In this document: positions 34,142 through 42,281 of the stretch, one piece after another | Layout of the letters: each line of letters opens with the position of its first letter | Numbering within the stretch: position 1 is the first letter of the stretch | Assembly (NCBI GenBank): GCA_031082155.1 | Contig: JAVHLL010000010.1 | Location: 1 to 64,000 of the forward strand | Direction: 5' to 3' | Length of the DNA stretch: 64,000 nt | Source of the DNA: Thermodesulfovibrionales bacterium | GTDB lineage: Bacteria > Nitrospirota > Thermodesulfovibrionia > Thermodesulfovibrionales > SM23-35 | The notes under the pieces: generated by a model | Database searches by the model: none | The model's input: only the letters and a program-made list of their open reading frames with translations | What the model was told of the DNA's origin: nothing | Position numbers and translations under genes: made by a program

Positions 34142-35717
34142 ATTTCCTTCTCATTTTCGCAAGTCTCCTGGTCACAAACACACAGGGTCTGCGTGAAATA
34201 ACGACATTTACTCCTTCAGCGTCCAGCTTTTCTCTCAGTATTGCCTCTGTTTTCTCGACATCATACGGGTCGGTCACTTCAACAGAATTTACACCGCAGG
34301 ATTTACAGAGTCCCTCAAGAGAGATTTTTCCACCCTCTTCTCCTTTTGCATTAATGCCGGTTAACGGTGTCGGCTGGTTCCCTGTCATCGCAATCGCTGA
34401 ATTATCCAGAATAAGCACAAGAATATTTGCCTTGTTATACACTGCATTGATCAATGCAGGGATCCCGGAATGAAGAAAGGTTGAATCACCAATGACTGCC
34501 GCCACTCTTTTTACCCCCTGCTTGGCAATCCCTGCCGCCTTGCTGATGCCGGCCCCCATACAGAGGCAGGTATCCACAATTTGATAGGGCGGATTGACTC
34601 CGAGGGTATAGCAGCCGATATCTCCGGCAGTGAATGCAGGCGCTACCAATTTCAGCGCATCATAAAGCTTGCTATGCGGACAACCCGGGCACATTGAAGG
34701 GGGCCTGGGAGGCAACGGCTTAGAAGGCTTATCCCTTTTTCGACTTTTTCCCATTTCCGGGATACTCTGGGTTATCACATCCGGTCCAAGTTCGCCTATA
34801 GCGATGATTTCGCCTGATATTTTCCCTTTCACCCGTGAAGAATACCTCCTTGCGATTTCCTCAACAAAGGGTTCCCCTTCTTCTAAAACCCAGACTTCTT
34901 CCAATCCTTTCACAAATTCCTCTATCAATTTATCAGCAAAGGGGTAATAAGAAATCTTCAGGATAGCATATTCAGGGCCATATTCCCTGGCATAGACATA
35001 CCCGATACCACAGGCTATGATCCCTTTCTTCTGGCCATTTTTCAAGGTCTTATTCAACCCTGAATCTTCTCCCCATTGTCTCAAACCTTCCTGTTTTTCG
35101 TTCAGATTTCTGTGACATCTCAATACATTACTCGGAACAGCGATCATGTTCGCAGGATCTTTCTTCAGTACAAGAGGATTCTGCTCCCTCACCTCTCCTA
35201 TTTCAACCGGTGAATAGGCATGGGAAATCCTCGTCACGGTTCTTAGCATCACCGGGAGCCCCGTCTTCTCCGATAAGTCGAAAGCCATGATCGTCATATC
35301 CTTGGCTTCCTGTGAATCACTCGGCTCGAGGCAGGGTATTTTGGCAAATTTCGCATAGAAGCGGGAATCCTGTTCATTTTGTGAAGAATATGCTCCAGGG
35401 TCATCAGCAACTGCAAGCACCAGCCCACCTTTAATCCCAAGATACGCAATAGTCATTAATGGGTCTGATGCGACATTCAGCCCTACATGCTTCATAGAAC
35501 AAATCGCTCTTTTTCCTGCATAGGAAGCGCCGATAGCAGTTTCAAAAGCAATCTTTTCATTCACCGACCATTCTGCATCACCGGAGAAATTCCGTGCGAT
35601 ATAGGTAAGAATTTCAGTAGCCGGAGTTCCCGGATAACTTGTTGCAAGAGAAATCCCTGCCTCTATCGCCCCTCTTCCAATCGCATCATCGCCTGACAGT
35701 ATTATCTCTTTATTCAT
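34104..35717 (-). CDS. iorA: Indolepyruvate:ferredoxin oxidoreductase, alpha subunit lacking the C-terminal ferredoxin domain
   Basis: TPP-dependent large subunit, 537 aa from ATG 35717 (AGGTGA upstream; GTG at 35732 is an alternative). It has the N-terminal pyrimidine-binding part (GAIEAGISLATSYPGTPATEIL), MCPGCPHSKLYDAL, and the TPP/Mg motif from GDSTFLHSG to LILDNSAIAMTG. Family members usually end in two [4Fe-4S] ferredoxin motifs. Here the chain stops soon after VVISRRPCVFVTRR with no CxxCxxC pair, and the DNA beyond is the convergent ACT gene. Electrons must pass to a separate carrier. Confidence 0.9.
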   Translation of the reverse strand: MNKEIILSGDDAIGRGAIEAGISLATSYPGTPATEILTYIARNFSGDAEWSVNEKIAFETAIGASYAGKRAICSMKHVGLNVASDPLMTIAYLGIKGGLVLAVADDPGAYSSQNEQDSRFYAKFAKIPCLEPSDSQEAKDMTIMAFDLSEKTGLPVMLRTVTRISHAYSPVEIGEVREQNPLVLKKDPANMIAVPSNVLRCHRNLNEKQEGLRQWGEDSGLNKTLKNGQKKGIIACGIGYVYAREYGPEYAILKISYYPFADKLIEEFVKGLEEVWVLEEGEPFVEEIARRYSSRVKGKISGEIIAIGELGPDVITQSIPEMGKSRKRDKPSKPLPPRPPSMCPGCPHSKLYDALKLVAPAFTAGDIGCYTLGVNPPYQIVDTCLCMGAGISKAAGIAKQGVKRVAAVIGDSTFLHSGIPALINAVYNKANILVLILDNSAIAMTGNQPTPLTGINAKGEEGGKISLEGLCKSCGVNSVEVTDPYDVEKTEAILREKLDAEGVNVVISRRPCVFVTRRLAKMRRKSITHIRPEKKAQ

Positions 35718-36036
35718 TTGATTTTCATTCACCTGAGGATACCCCTTTAATCCATTTTTTATAATTCTGTTTATCATTATACCTAATTTCGATGGAAATG
35801 TTTGTGAGACAGGACCCTTCAAGAACAGGTTATGGTCATTTTTATAATCCTCACTATCTTCAAGGGGAGATTGGAGAAATATTTGGAAATAAACCGATAC
35901 CACCCCTCCCCCTACTTATTAGGAGGGGCTTGATCTTTCCCCCGACTATTCTGATTACATCCTTAACTCAATGAGTTTGTATTTCCAAATTTTGCTCTAT
36001 CAATTGTCAGAATAATGCATGTAGAATATTTATGAA
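35718..36036. other. 319-bp divergent intergenic region upstream of iorA and the amidohydrolase
   Basis: Holds an AT-rich stretch expected to carry the iorA promoter and one inverted repeat (CCCCTCC 35903-35909 with GGAGGGG 35922-35928). No gene or clear promoter pair was assigned. Confidence 0.45.
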
Positions 36037-36831
36037 ATGAACAATATTATTGATTTCCACACTCACGCCTTTCCTGATGAGTTAGCAAAAAGGGTAATAA
36101 AGATGCTCGAAGATGAAGGAGGCGTCAAAGCTCATCTTGACGGTAAAATATCCTCCCTTCTTTCTTCTATGGACGCCTGCGGAATTGAAAAGAGTATCAT
36201 TTGCAATATCGCCACAAAACCGGAGCAATCCGATTCAATCCTGCAATGGTGCAAAAAGATCCGATCTGAGAGAATTGTTCCGTTTCCTTCTTTTCATCCC
36301 TATGACCCGAAATTCAAAGAAAGAGTTGATGAAATAAAACAGGAGGGTTTTAAAGGGATAAAATTCCATCCCTATTATCAGGATTTTATTATAGACGATG
36401 AAAGACTTTGTCCGGTTTATAAAAAAATATGTGATGAGAATCTTATACTGGTAATGCATACCGGCTTCGATTTTGCTTTCTCGCGGATTAAAATTGCTGA
36501 TCCTGAAAAAATCATCACTGTCATAGAGAAGTTCCCCTCCCTTAAACTGATCACGACGCATCTCGGTGCATGGGAGCAGTGGGATGAAGTTGAGCAATTT
36601 CTGCTTGGGAAAAATATTTATATGGAGATATCATTCTCGCTTGAGTTTTTAGATGATGCCGTAAGGAAAATATTTTTAAATCACCCCCAGGAATATATCC
36701 TTTTCGGCACAGATTCTCCCTGGACGGAACAGCAAAAAACACTTTCTTTATTAAAAGGCTTGCAACTCGGAGAAAAAAAAGAAGCACTTATTTTACGCGA
36801 AAACGCCACGAAACTGCTGAACTCTGTATAA
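36037..36831 (+). CDS. Amidohydrolase-2 family TIM-barrel hydrolase
   Basis: A 264-aa metal-dependent hydrolase/decarboxylase-fold protein. It shows DFHTHAFP at the N-terminus (metal His pair), GIKFHPYYQDF, the barrel histidine MHTG, TTHLGAWEQW, and the terminal metal Asp in LFGTDSPW. The family includes aromatic-acid decarboxylases and lactone hydrolases; the reaction here is not known. It is divergent from iorA and might act on an aromatic intermediate, but this is only contextual. Confidence 0.78.
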   Translation: MNNIIDFHTHAFPDELAKRVIKMLEDEGGVKAHLDGKISSLLSSMDACGIEKSIICNIATKPEQSDSILQWCKKIRSERIVPFPSFHPYDPKFKERVDEIKQEGFKGIKFHPYYQDFIIDDERLCPVYKKICDENLILVMHTGFDFAFSRIKIADPEKIITVIEKFPSLKLITTHLGAWEQWDEVEQFLLGKNIYMEISFSLEFLDDAVRKIFLNHPQEYILFGTDSPWTEQQKTLSLLKGLQLGEKKEALILRENATKLLNSV

Positions 36832-36921
36832 CACAAAACTCCAGTGAATATTCAAAAACTTATTTATCCCTTCGCCCTTGCACAGGTTCGCCCGGTAGTT
36901 CCTTGAAGTCTGCACTCCCGT

Positions 36922-37776
36922 CTATTGCTTTTTTATATCTTTCAGTTCTTCTGCCTGATACTGTTCCTGCTGGATTGTAAGGTCAAGGTTGATCACCAGC
37001 CCGCCATGCTTGTTGACTTCGGGGTCTTTTTTCAGTTTAAGATGCCGCCTGTGAGACTTCAGGGCATCATCTGCCGACTTGAAAATAGCCTTTGCCATCA
37101 CCTTGCTCAAATCAATCTTCCCAGGTTTAAACTGGGGAGGGATGCCATTTCCACCAATGTCCTCTGCGAAATATGCAATCTGCTTCATCTTCTCCATAGC
37201 CTGATCCATAAGCTGCCATGATCTAAGTCCGTTCTTCTGAAAAACCCATGAATAGCGCACATGCTGGAGCATCTCATTGTATTTGCCCGTCACTTCTCTT
37301 TGCAGGAGACTGATGAATTCCATAGGCATTTTCTGTTCTCCTCCCGGGGCTGTTCGCGCCTGCTGAGGTGTCAGTTTGTTCAATATCCTCTGGAATTTTC
37401 GTGCATGGATTGCCGACTCCCATGCTTCCCGCTGCAATACTCTCTTTATGTGGGGATCGTCAACCATATTGGCTTCACTGTTATAATGAGGGACAAGTTT
37501 CTCTTCGTACTCCACATAAGATTTGAAGATTGTCGCTCTGTTTGTCGGATCATAGGGATAAGGAGCGGGGGTGAAATTCGGTTCTCCTCCCAGTTTCCCG
37601 ATACTCATACCGAGCCAGTGCATATGCCACATTTCCTCGCGCGACCTCGACAGGAGACTGGCCCCTATCGGAGTGTCTTCGCCTTCCATCCATGCATGCA
37701 CCAGATACCGTATTATAGCTGCATGCTCATCGGTCATGTCCCTGTTCAGAAGAGCAATCAATTGAGTTTTTTTCAT
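36922..37776 (-). CDS. Two-domain ferritin-like protein
   Basis: A 284-aa protein of two ferritin-like four-helix units. The first (about 1-140) keeps iron-site residues: DEHAAIIRYLVH, the EExxH motif of REEMWHMHW, and EREAWESAIHARKF. The second (about 150-255) has the helix pattern (LQREVTGKYNEMLQHVRYSW, MEKMKQIAYFAED) but its EExxH equivalent reads EKMKQ, so its metal site looks lost. It may be an oxidative-stress or iron protein related to bacterioferritins. It is a single gene convergent with the amidohydrolase. Confidence 0.72.
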   Translation of the reverse strand: MKKTQLIALLNRDMTDEHAAIIRYLVHAWMEGEDTPIGASLLSRSREEMWHMHWLGMSIGKLGGEPNFTPAPYPYDPTNRATIFKSYVEYEEKLVPHYNSEANMVDDPHIKRVLQREAWESAIHARKFQRILNKLTPQQARTAPGGEQKMPMEFISLLQREVTGKYNEMLQHVRYSWVFQKNGLRSWQLMDQAMEKMKQIAYFAEDIGGNGIPPQFKPGKIDLSKVMAKAIFKSADDALKSHRRHLKLKKDPEVNKHGGLVINLDLTIQQEQYQAEELKDIKKQ

Positions 37777-37870
37777 AAGAAACTCCTTTCAGTAAAATAT
37801 TAGACGGAATATTTTTAATGATATGGCAATATGCAGTCATAGTCAAGAATAAAGAATTAATTATTGCAGG

Positions 37871-38911
37871 TCATGTTCGGAGATTTGATGATGCCCTGAG
37901 TTGACCGCATGCGGCCTGTATGTCGAGTCCTTTGCTCTCCCGTATCAATGCCCGCACATGACCTTCGAGCAGAATCTTCTGGAATGAGAGTATCCGTTGG
38001 TCAGAAGGTCTTTTCAATTCATTTCCGGGAAAGGGATTGAACGGGATAAGGTTCACTTTACAGCGCAAGCCTTTCAGCATTTTTACCAGGCTTCTTGCGT
38101 CTTCCTGCGAATCGTTTTTGTCCCTGATCAAGACATATTCAAAAGTGATCTTTCTTGTTGGCTGAAGAGGGAACTTTTTACATGACGCGATCAATGACTC
38201 GATAGGATACCTTCTGTTTACAGGCATGAGATCACTTCTCGCCTCATCTGTCGCAGCGTTTAACGAGACTGCGAGGTTTACCTCCGGAGCTTTCTGTGAA
38301 AAAAGGCTGATTTTCGGAACTACTCCCGCAGTAGAGACGGTAATTTTCCGTTTTGATATCCCAAGGAAGAGCACAATACGCCAGAGCGCTTCTACAACTT
38401 CATCGAAATTTTCAAAAGGCTCTCCCATACCCATAAGGACAAGGTTCGTTACTTTCCGCGGCTGAAGAATTCTGTTGACCGAGATAATCTGATCCACTAT
38501 TTCATGCGCCTGCAGGCTTCTGATAAAGCCGCCTGCCCCTGTCATACAGAACCTGCATCCCATGGCGCATCCAACCTGGGAAGAAATGCAGAGCGTCAGT
38601 CGGTTCTCGTCCGGTATGAGAACACTCTCAATTCTGTTCCCGTCTTCGAGGGAAAATAGATATTTTTCTGAACCATCAGAGGAATGGAGATGCCTGACGA
38701 GACCCAGATTGCTAATACACGCTTTCCCCTCAAGCTTTTTTCGCAGTTCTTTCGAAAACTCGGTGATATCGTCTATTGACGTCACGTATTTCTGATATAT
38801 CCAGTGAATCAGCTGTTGAACTCTGTAACGGGGCAACGCCTGTTCCTGTGTAAAGCGGAGAAGGTCATTTTTTGAGAGAGATTTTATGTTAATAATATTA
38901 TTCATTATCAA
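37871..38911 (-). CDS. rlmN: 23S rRNA (A2503-C2)/tRNA (A37-C2) methyltransferase RlmN
   Basis: Radical-SAM methyltransferase of 346 aa. The iron-sulfur motif is C115-x3-C119-x2-C122 in GCAMGCRFC, with GMGEPFENFDEV, VSLNAATDEARS and a C-terminal catalytic cysteine in AACGQLRA. An ATG two codons further in is also possible as the start. Confidence 0.96.
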   Translation of the reverse strand: MIMNNIINIKSLSKNDLLRFTQEQALPRYRVQQLIHWIYQKYVTSIDDITEFSKELRKKLEGKACISNLGLVRHLHSSDGSEKYLFSLEDGNRIESVLIPDENRLTLCISSQVGCAMGCRFCMTGAGGFIRSLQAHEIVDQIISVNRILQPRKVTNLVLMGMGEPFENFDEVVEALWRIVLFLGISKRKITVSTAGVVPKISLFSQKAPEVNLAVSLNAATDEARSDLMPVNRRYPIESLIASCKKFPLQPTRKITFEYVLIRDKNDSQEDARSLVKMLKGLRCKVNLIPFNPFPGNELKRPSDQRILSFQKILLEGHVRALIRESKGLDIQAACGQLRASSNLRT

Positions 38912-39002
38912 TTTATTATAATATATTAATTAAAGTATAGCTTTATATTTAATCAAAGAATTCCTCGATGCTCTGCATCGGGGTTACTGTTTTCCTTATT
39001 CT

Positions 39003-39033
39003 GTCATTCCCGCTTGTCGGGAATCCTTCCGGA
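39003..39033. repeat. Dispersed palindromic repeat, half copy
   Basis: GTCATTCCCGCTTGTCGGGAATCC matches the left arm of the full copies; the right arm is missing or decayed. Confidence 0.65.
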
Positions 39034-39067
39034 GCATATGTTATATAAGACAATACAGGAATGCAAA

Positions 39068-39085
39068 TCCCGAAAGCTTTCGGGA
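39068..39085 (-). terminator. Perfect 18-bp palindrome downstream of the TPR lipoprotein
   Basis: TCCCGAAAGCTTTCGGGA, 27 bp past the gene's stop and followed by TTTGC on the minus strand; a weak terminator candidate. Confidence 0.5.
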
Positions 39086-39111
39086 CTGCGGGGTAGTTCA
39101 TTTATGCCGTA

Positions 39112-39555
39112 TTAGAGTTTGTTTTTTATTTCCCTGATTTTATCCAGCGTGTCCTGATACACTTCCGTCTTCTCCGGATTCAATGCAATTGCTTCGAGGA
39201 CTAACTCCTCGGCTTCTTTAAGGTTTTCTTTCTTTATATAATAGAGCCAGGCAAGGTTGTTCCGGGCATCGGCATTCTGAGTATCCTTTCTGATTGCTTT
39301 TTTATAGCTGACCTCGGCATTCTCATAATCGTTTTTTTGAAGGTATACGTTGCCCATGTAGAAATACGCAAGAGGAATTGCTTCGGAAGCCTTTTCATAT
39401 TCCTTCAAGGCATTGTCCAGTTCTCCCTGTTTTTCGTACGCAACACCGAGATTTATATGTTCCTCAGGGCTTAAAGGGTCATCAAGAATAACAATCCGAG
39501 GGAAAGCACAACCAAATGTGCATAGAGCGAAGAGTATCAAGCAGAGAGTGCGCAC
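39112..39555 (-). CDS. TPR-repeat lipoprotein
   Basis: About 147 aa, starting at GTG 39555 with a lipoprotein signal (LILFALCTFGC, lipobox cysteine), then tetratricopeptide repeats (EEHINLGVAYEKQGELDNALKEYEKA; AYFYMGNVYLQKNDYENAEVSYKKA; ARNNLAWLYYIKKENLKEAEELV). The frame stays open upstream to an ATG at 39735, but that segment mostly translates a dispersed repeat and would place about 60 residues before the signal peptide. No ribosome site precedes the GTG: the repeat ends nine bases before it and may have displaced the original start region. In Pseudomonas-type PA2778 proteins a TPR part is fused to the C39 peptidase encoded just upstream here. Confidence 0.7.
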   Translation of the reverse strand: MRTLCLILFALCTFGCAFPRIVILDDPLSPEEHINLGVAYEKQGELDNALKEYEKASEAIPLAYFYMGNVYLQKNDYENAEVSYKKAIRKDTQNADARNNLAWLYYIKKENLKEAEELVLEAIALNPEKTEVYQDTLDKIREIKNKL

Positions 39556-39563
39556 CAGGAACT

Positions 39564-39694
39564 TACTAATAAGACCATAAGTAAAGCCACATCTGTCATT
39601 CCCGCTTGTCGGGAATCTTTCTGAGAAAAGAAGGATTCTGGACAAGCCAGAATGACAAAATTGACATGTGAATGTGGTTATAGTTATGAACTCC
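39564..39694. repeat. MITE-like dispersed repeat, full copy B
   Basis: 131 bp, about 94% identical to the reverse complement of the copy at 60356-60486 (eight mismatches by eye). The ends carry imperfect inverted repeats of the type CATAAGTA...CACAT, and the centre has the GTCATTCC...GAATGAC palindrome. Confidence 0.9.
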
Positions 39695-39751
39695 TTAATA
39701 TGTCCCCTGTTGATTTCATGTAGCTCGTTTTCCATTACTTTTCACTACTCA

Positions 39752-40321
39752 CTATGCACTTTTTTTCTTTATAAGAAGCGTCCAGTAACCCGTTTTTTCC
39801 CATGATCTGAGAAAATCATCCCAAAGCACTACTTTTTCTTTGGACCTCCCCGTATGTGCGATGATACCCTTCTCCGAATAACCCAAAACGACCATAAAAT
39901 GGTTCTGCTGGTAGAGGGAAAACCCGTAATCAACCATTACAATCAGAGGGAACCCGGCATCTATATCAGTTTTAAGACTTTCAACGCCTCCCCTGTATTG
40001 TTCTGCATACAACCCTTTCCCTTGTGCGTAAAGAATCAGGTCCAGATTCAGCGTTCCCCGCGCTGATTTACTGAATATCTCCTCTGCTATCTGCTCCGGG
40101 GGCATCGGTAAATTCCAATAGTTTAAAATACTCGCAAGAGAAGAAGGGCCGCATTGATATGTTTCCTGCTGATAGAAAGGGACATTACTGATTACTCTTG
40201 CATCTGAAGCGTCAGGGATCTTTCCACCTGTTTTACAGGAAATAATCATGAGTGAAATAGATATAGTTAGCAAAAAAAGGAGGAGAATGCGGTCTATGGA
40301 GAAAGTTTTATCTCCCTTCAC
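39752..40321 (-). CDS. C39-like cysteine peptidase lipoprotein (PA2778-type)
   Basis: About 189 aa from GTG 40321 (GGAG six bases upstream); the longer TTG frame overlaps the previous gene. It has a hydrophobic segment ending in a lipobox (SLMIISC) and a C39/papain-like domain with the catalytic Cys in YQCGPSSLASIL and the His in NHFMVVLGY. Compared with Pseudomonas PA2778 proteins, the C-terminal TPR part is encoded separately downstream. The protein is probably anchored in the periplasm. Its substrate is unknown. Confidence 0.78.
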   Translation of the reverse strand: MKGDKTFSIDRILLLFLLTISISLMIISCKTGGKIPDASDARVISNVPFYQQETYQCGPSSLASILNYWNLPMPPEQIAEEIFSKSARGTLNLDLILYAQGKGLYAEQYRGGVESLKTDIDAGFPLIVMVDYGFSLYQQNHFMVVLGYSEKGIIAHTGRSKEKVVLWDDFLRSWEKTGYWTLLIKKKSA

Positions 40322-40343
40322 CGCATTCTCCGTGTCTCTGATC

Positions 40344-40736
40344 TTATTTTGTAACAATAACTTTATGGCCGGTTAATTTAAGAAGCACAACTATAAGTAT
40401 CGCGATGACGAGCACTGCAATGACTACACCGAGGCCATCCTGACCGACTTTCAGATCATCCAGCTGGAGCGCAATCTGATGAATCTGCTGGTCACTGAGT
40501 TGAGAAAATCTTTGCTGGATTTCATCATGGGTAAATCCTAACTGTGAAAGTCTTTCTGTCACAGCCTTCGCTTCGAGGATATTCTGGATTTTCTGCATGT
40601 CCGTGGTTCTTTCCATCTGCGAAAGCGCGATAATCTCAGATGGTGCAAATCCTGCGTCAACCTTAGGGGCGATACCAACAAGAAACATTGCGATTACAAG
40701 ATACCATGATATCTGCTTCATGAAGGGCATTCTCAT
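40344..40736 (-). CDS. PA2779-family small membrane protein
   Basis: About 130 aa from ATG 40736 (GGAGGTG site). It has an N-terminal signal/hydrophobic segment ending VDAG, a helical central part (MERTTDMQKIQNILEAKAVTERL; TPHDEI-like pairs QLGFTHDEIQQRFSQLSDQQIHQIA), and a C-terminal transmembrane helix after GQDGLG. This layout matches the PA2779 family, which is commonly next to PA2778-type C39 peptidases. The function is not established. Confidence 0.78.
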   Translation of the reverse strand: MRMPFMKQISWYLVIAMFLVGIAPKVDAGFAPSEIIALSQMERTTDMQKIQNILEAKAVTERLSQLGFTHDEIQQRFSQLSDQQIHQIALQLDDLKVGQDGLGVVIAVLVIAILIVVLLKLTGHKVIVTK

Positions 40737-40793
40737 CTCTTCACCTCCTTTCATTCTGTATGGATGCTGCGTGTATAATGTTCTCCATGCACA

Positions 40794-42281
40794 TTACTTT
40801 GTTGAGATACTTGGCAATGTGCCGAAAAGATATTTGATATCTTCGTCCTCGAACCGCAGCCCTGCTCCTGCATAAGCGCCTCTCCACCTGCTGTTCAGGA
40901 TATTGTCGGCTCCGGCAGACAGAAAAAGATTTTTGAAAACGTAATAGTCGACCCCTACTTTGATGTGGGGGTTCTTGGCGTCTTCTTCATCATTCGAAAA
41001 GTCCCAGGCATCAGCGGTAATTCTGCCCTTGTCGTTCAGGAAGAAGTAATCCGCGCCGACGCCAAAGGTATTTTCTGTGAGTCCTATCCGCAATGCGAGA
41101 TCATCAAACCTCTTTGCCAGCTGTGCGGTGAATTCAACCTCTTTCTCTATTGTTTCTGTTTTAGTAACTGTCCTGCCTTCCGATGTATCCTTGACAACCT
41201 TTTTGGTCTTCACTTTCGCTATCGGGTCATTCACAATTCCCAGGATATAGTATTTATCAGGTTTAGGCTGAAGAGTCAGATAAAAGTACCCTTTTGAATC
41301 AGCAGGCTCTGTAAGGTATTCAGTCTGGAAGGTAAGAAAGGTTCTGAACCGTTCAACCGCGGATATGGTCTTTTCGATCCCTGATGCAGCTTTCTGCACC
41401 GAATCATAAAGACTCTCGTCCTTGATAAGTTTACCCAGTGTCCCCTCGCCTCTTTCCACTTTCTTGGCGATCTGATCTATTGAATCCGTTGCGCTCTTGA
41501 TGGTCGGTCTGTTTTCTTCCACCATTCCTCTCAGTTCCTGTGCGGCTTTATTCAGATTTTCGACCATAAGAGGCGCGTCCTGTTTTAATGTCTGCGAGAA
41601 ATCCCTGATATTGTTTGCTGCAGACGTTATATTCTCCTTGTTCTTATCTACAAGCTCGGTTATTGTGGAAGCGAGGGTGTTAATGTTATCAAGGGTAGCC
41701 CTCAGTTTCCGGTCATTCACGGTAATAGTATCCCTCAGGCTCGCGGTAATATGGCGGAGATTTTGGATGGATTCTCTCATCGCTTCTTTTGATTCTTCAG
41801 TCCCGAATGTCTGGTTGAGCGACTGTGCAAGGATATTGATATTCTCGGAAACTGCGGTGAGGTTCCGTGCAAGATCGTCGATATCTACGATCTCGAAGAC
41901 ATTGTCAAGGGTTGCGCCGTCTGTCACGAGAGGCATTGTCTTTCCAGTCTTGATCTCGAGATATTTATCTCCGAGAAGACCCGCAGCCTTTATCGATGCA
42001 CTCGAATCCTTGTAAAGTGCCACATCCTTGTTGAGCCGTACCGTTAACTTAGCACGGCCTTCCTTGAGTTCTATCGTTTCTATAACCCCGGCGTTTACTC
42101 CGGCAATCTTCACCTTTGTCTTTTCATCGAGTCCGGCAACGTTCTTAAAGTAGATGTAGACGGTATATCCTTCTTTCTTCATCCAGTTGACGCCACTAAT
42201 CATGAAGGTCATATAGGATAATACCGCGATGACGACAATGGCAAAGAAACCGACCTTAAGTTCTGTCGATATTCCTCTCAT
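40794..42281 (-). CDS. mlaD: MlaD/MCE-domain protein with long helical region and C-terminal beta-rich extension
   Basis: A 495-aa periplasmic lipid-shuttle component anchored by an N-terminal membrane helix (about 8-30). The MCE domain follows (about 38-115: GLDEKTKVKIAGVNAGVIETI; DKYLEIKTG). A helical region rich in ILAQSLNQT- and NIRDFSQTL-like heptads spans about 130-310. The C-terminal 170 residues are strand-rich and barrel-like (ALRIGLTENTFGVGADYFF; KVGVDYYVFKNLFLSAGAD; YAGAGLRFEDEDIKYLFG). Simple E. coli MlaD is about 183 aa, so the extension is notable. It overlaps mlaF by 26 bases. Confidence 0.88.
   Translation of the reverse strand: MRGISTELKVGFFAIVVIAVLSYMTFMISGVNWMKKEGYTVYIYFKNVAGLDEKTKVKIAGVNAGVIETIELKEGRAKLTVRLNKDVALYKDSSASIKAAGLLGDKYLEIKTGKTMPLVTDGATLDNVFEIVDIDDLARNLTAVSENINILAQSLNQTFGTEESKEAMRESIQNLRHITASLRDTITVNDRKLRATLDNINTLASTITELVDKNKENITSAANNIRDFSQTLKQDAPLMVENLNKAAQELRGMVEENRPTIKSATDSIDQIAKKVERGEGTLGKLIKDESLYDSVQKAASGIEKTISAVERFRTFLTFQTEYLTEPADSKGYFYLTLQPKPDKYYILGIVNDPIAKVKTKKVVKDTSEGRTVTKTETIEKEVEFTAQLAKRFDDLALRIGLTENTFGVGADYFFLNDKGRITADAWDFSNDEEDAKNPHIKVGVDYYVFKNLFLSAGADNILNSRWRGAYAGAGLRFEDEDIKYLFGTLPSISTK

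Noticed and set aside
39556-39735. N-terminal extension of the TPR lipoprotein to the ATG at 39735
   Set aside because: It would place a translated repeat before the signal peptide and lipobox, which is not compatible with a lipoprotein.
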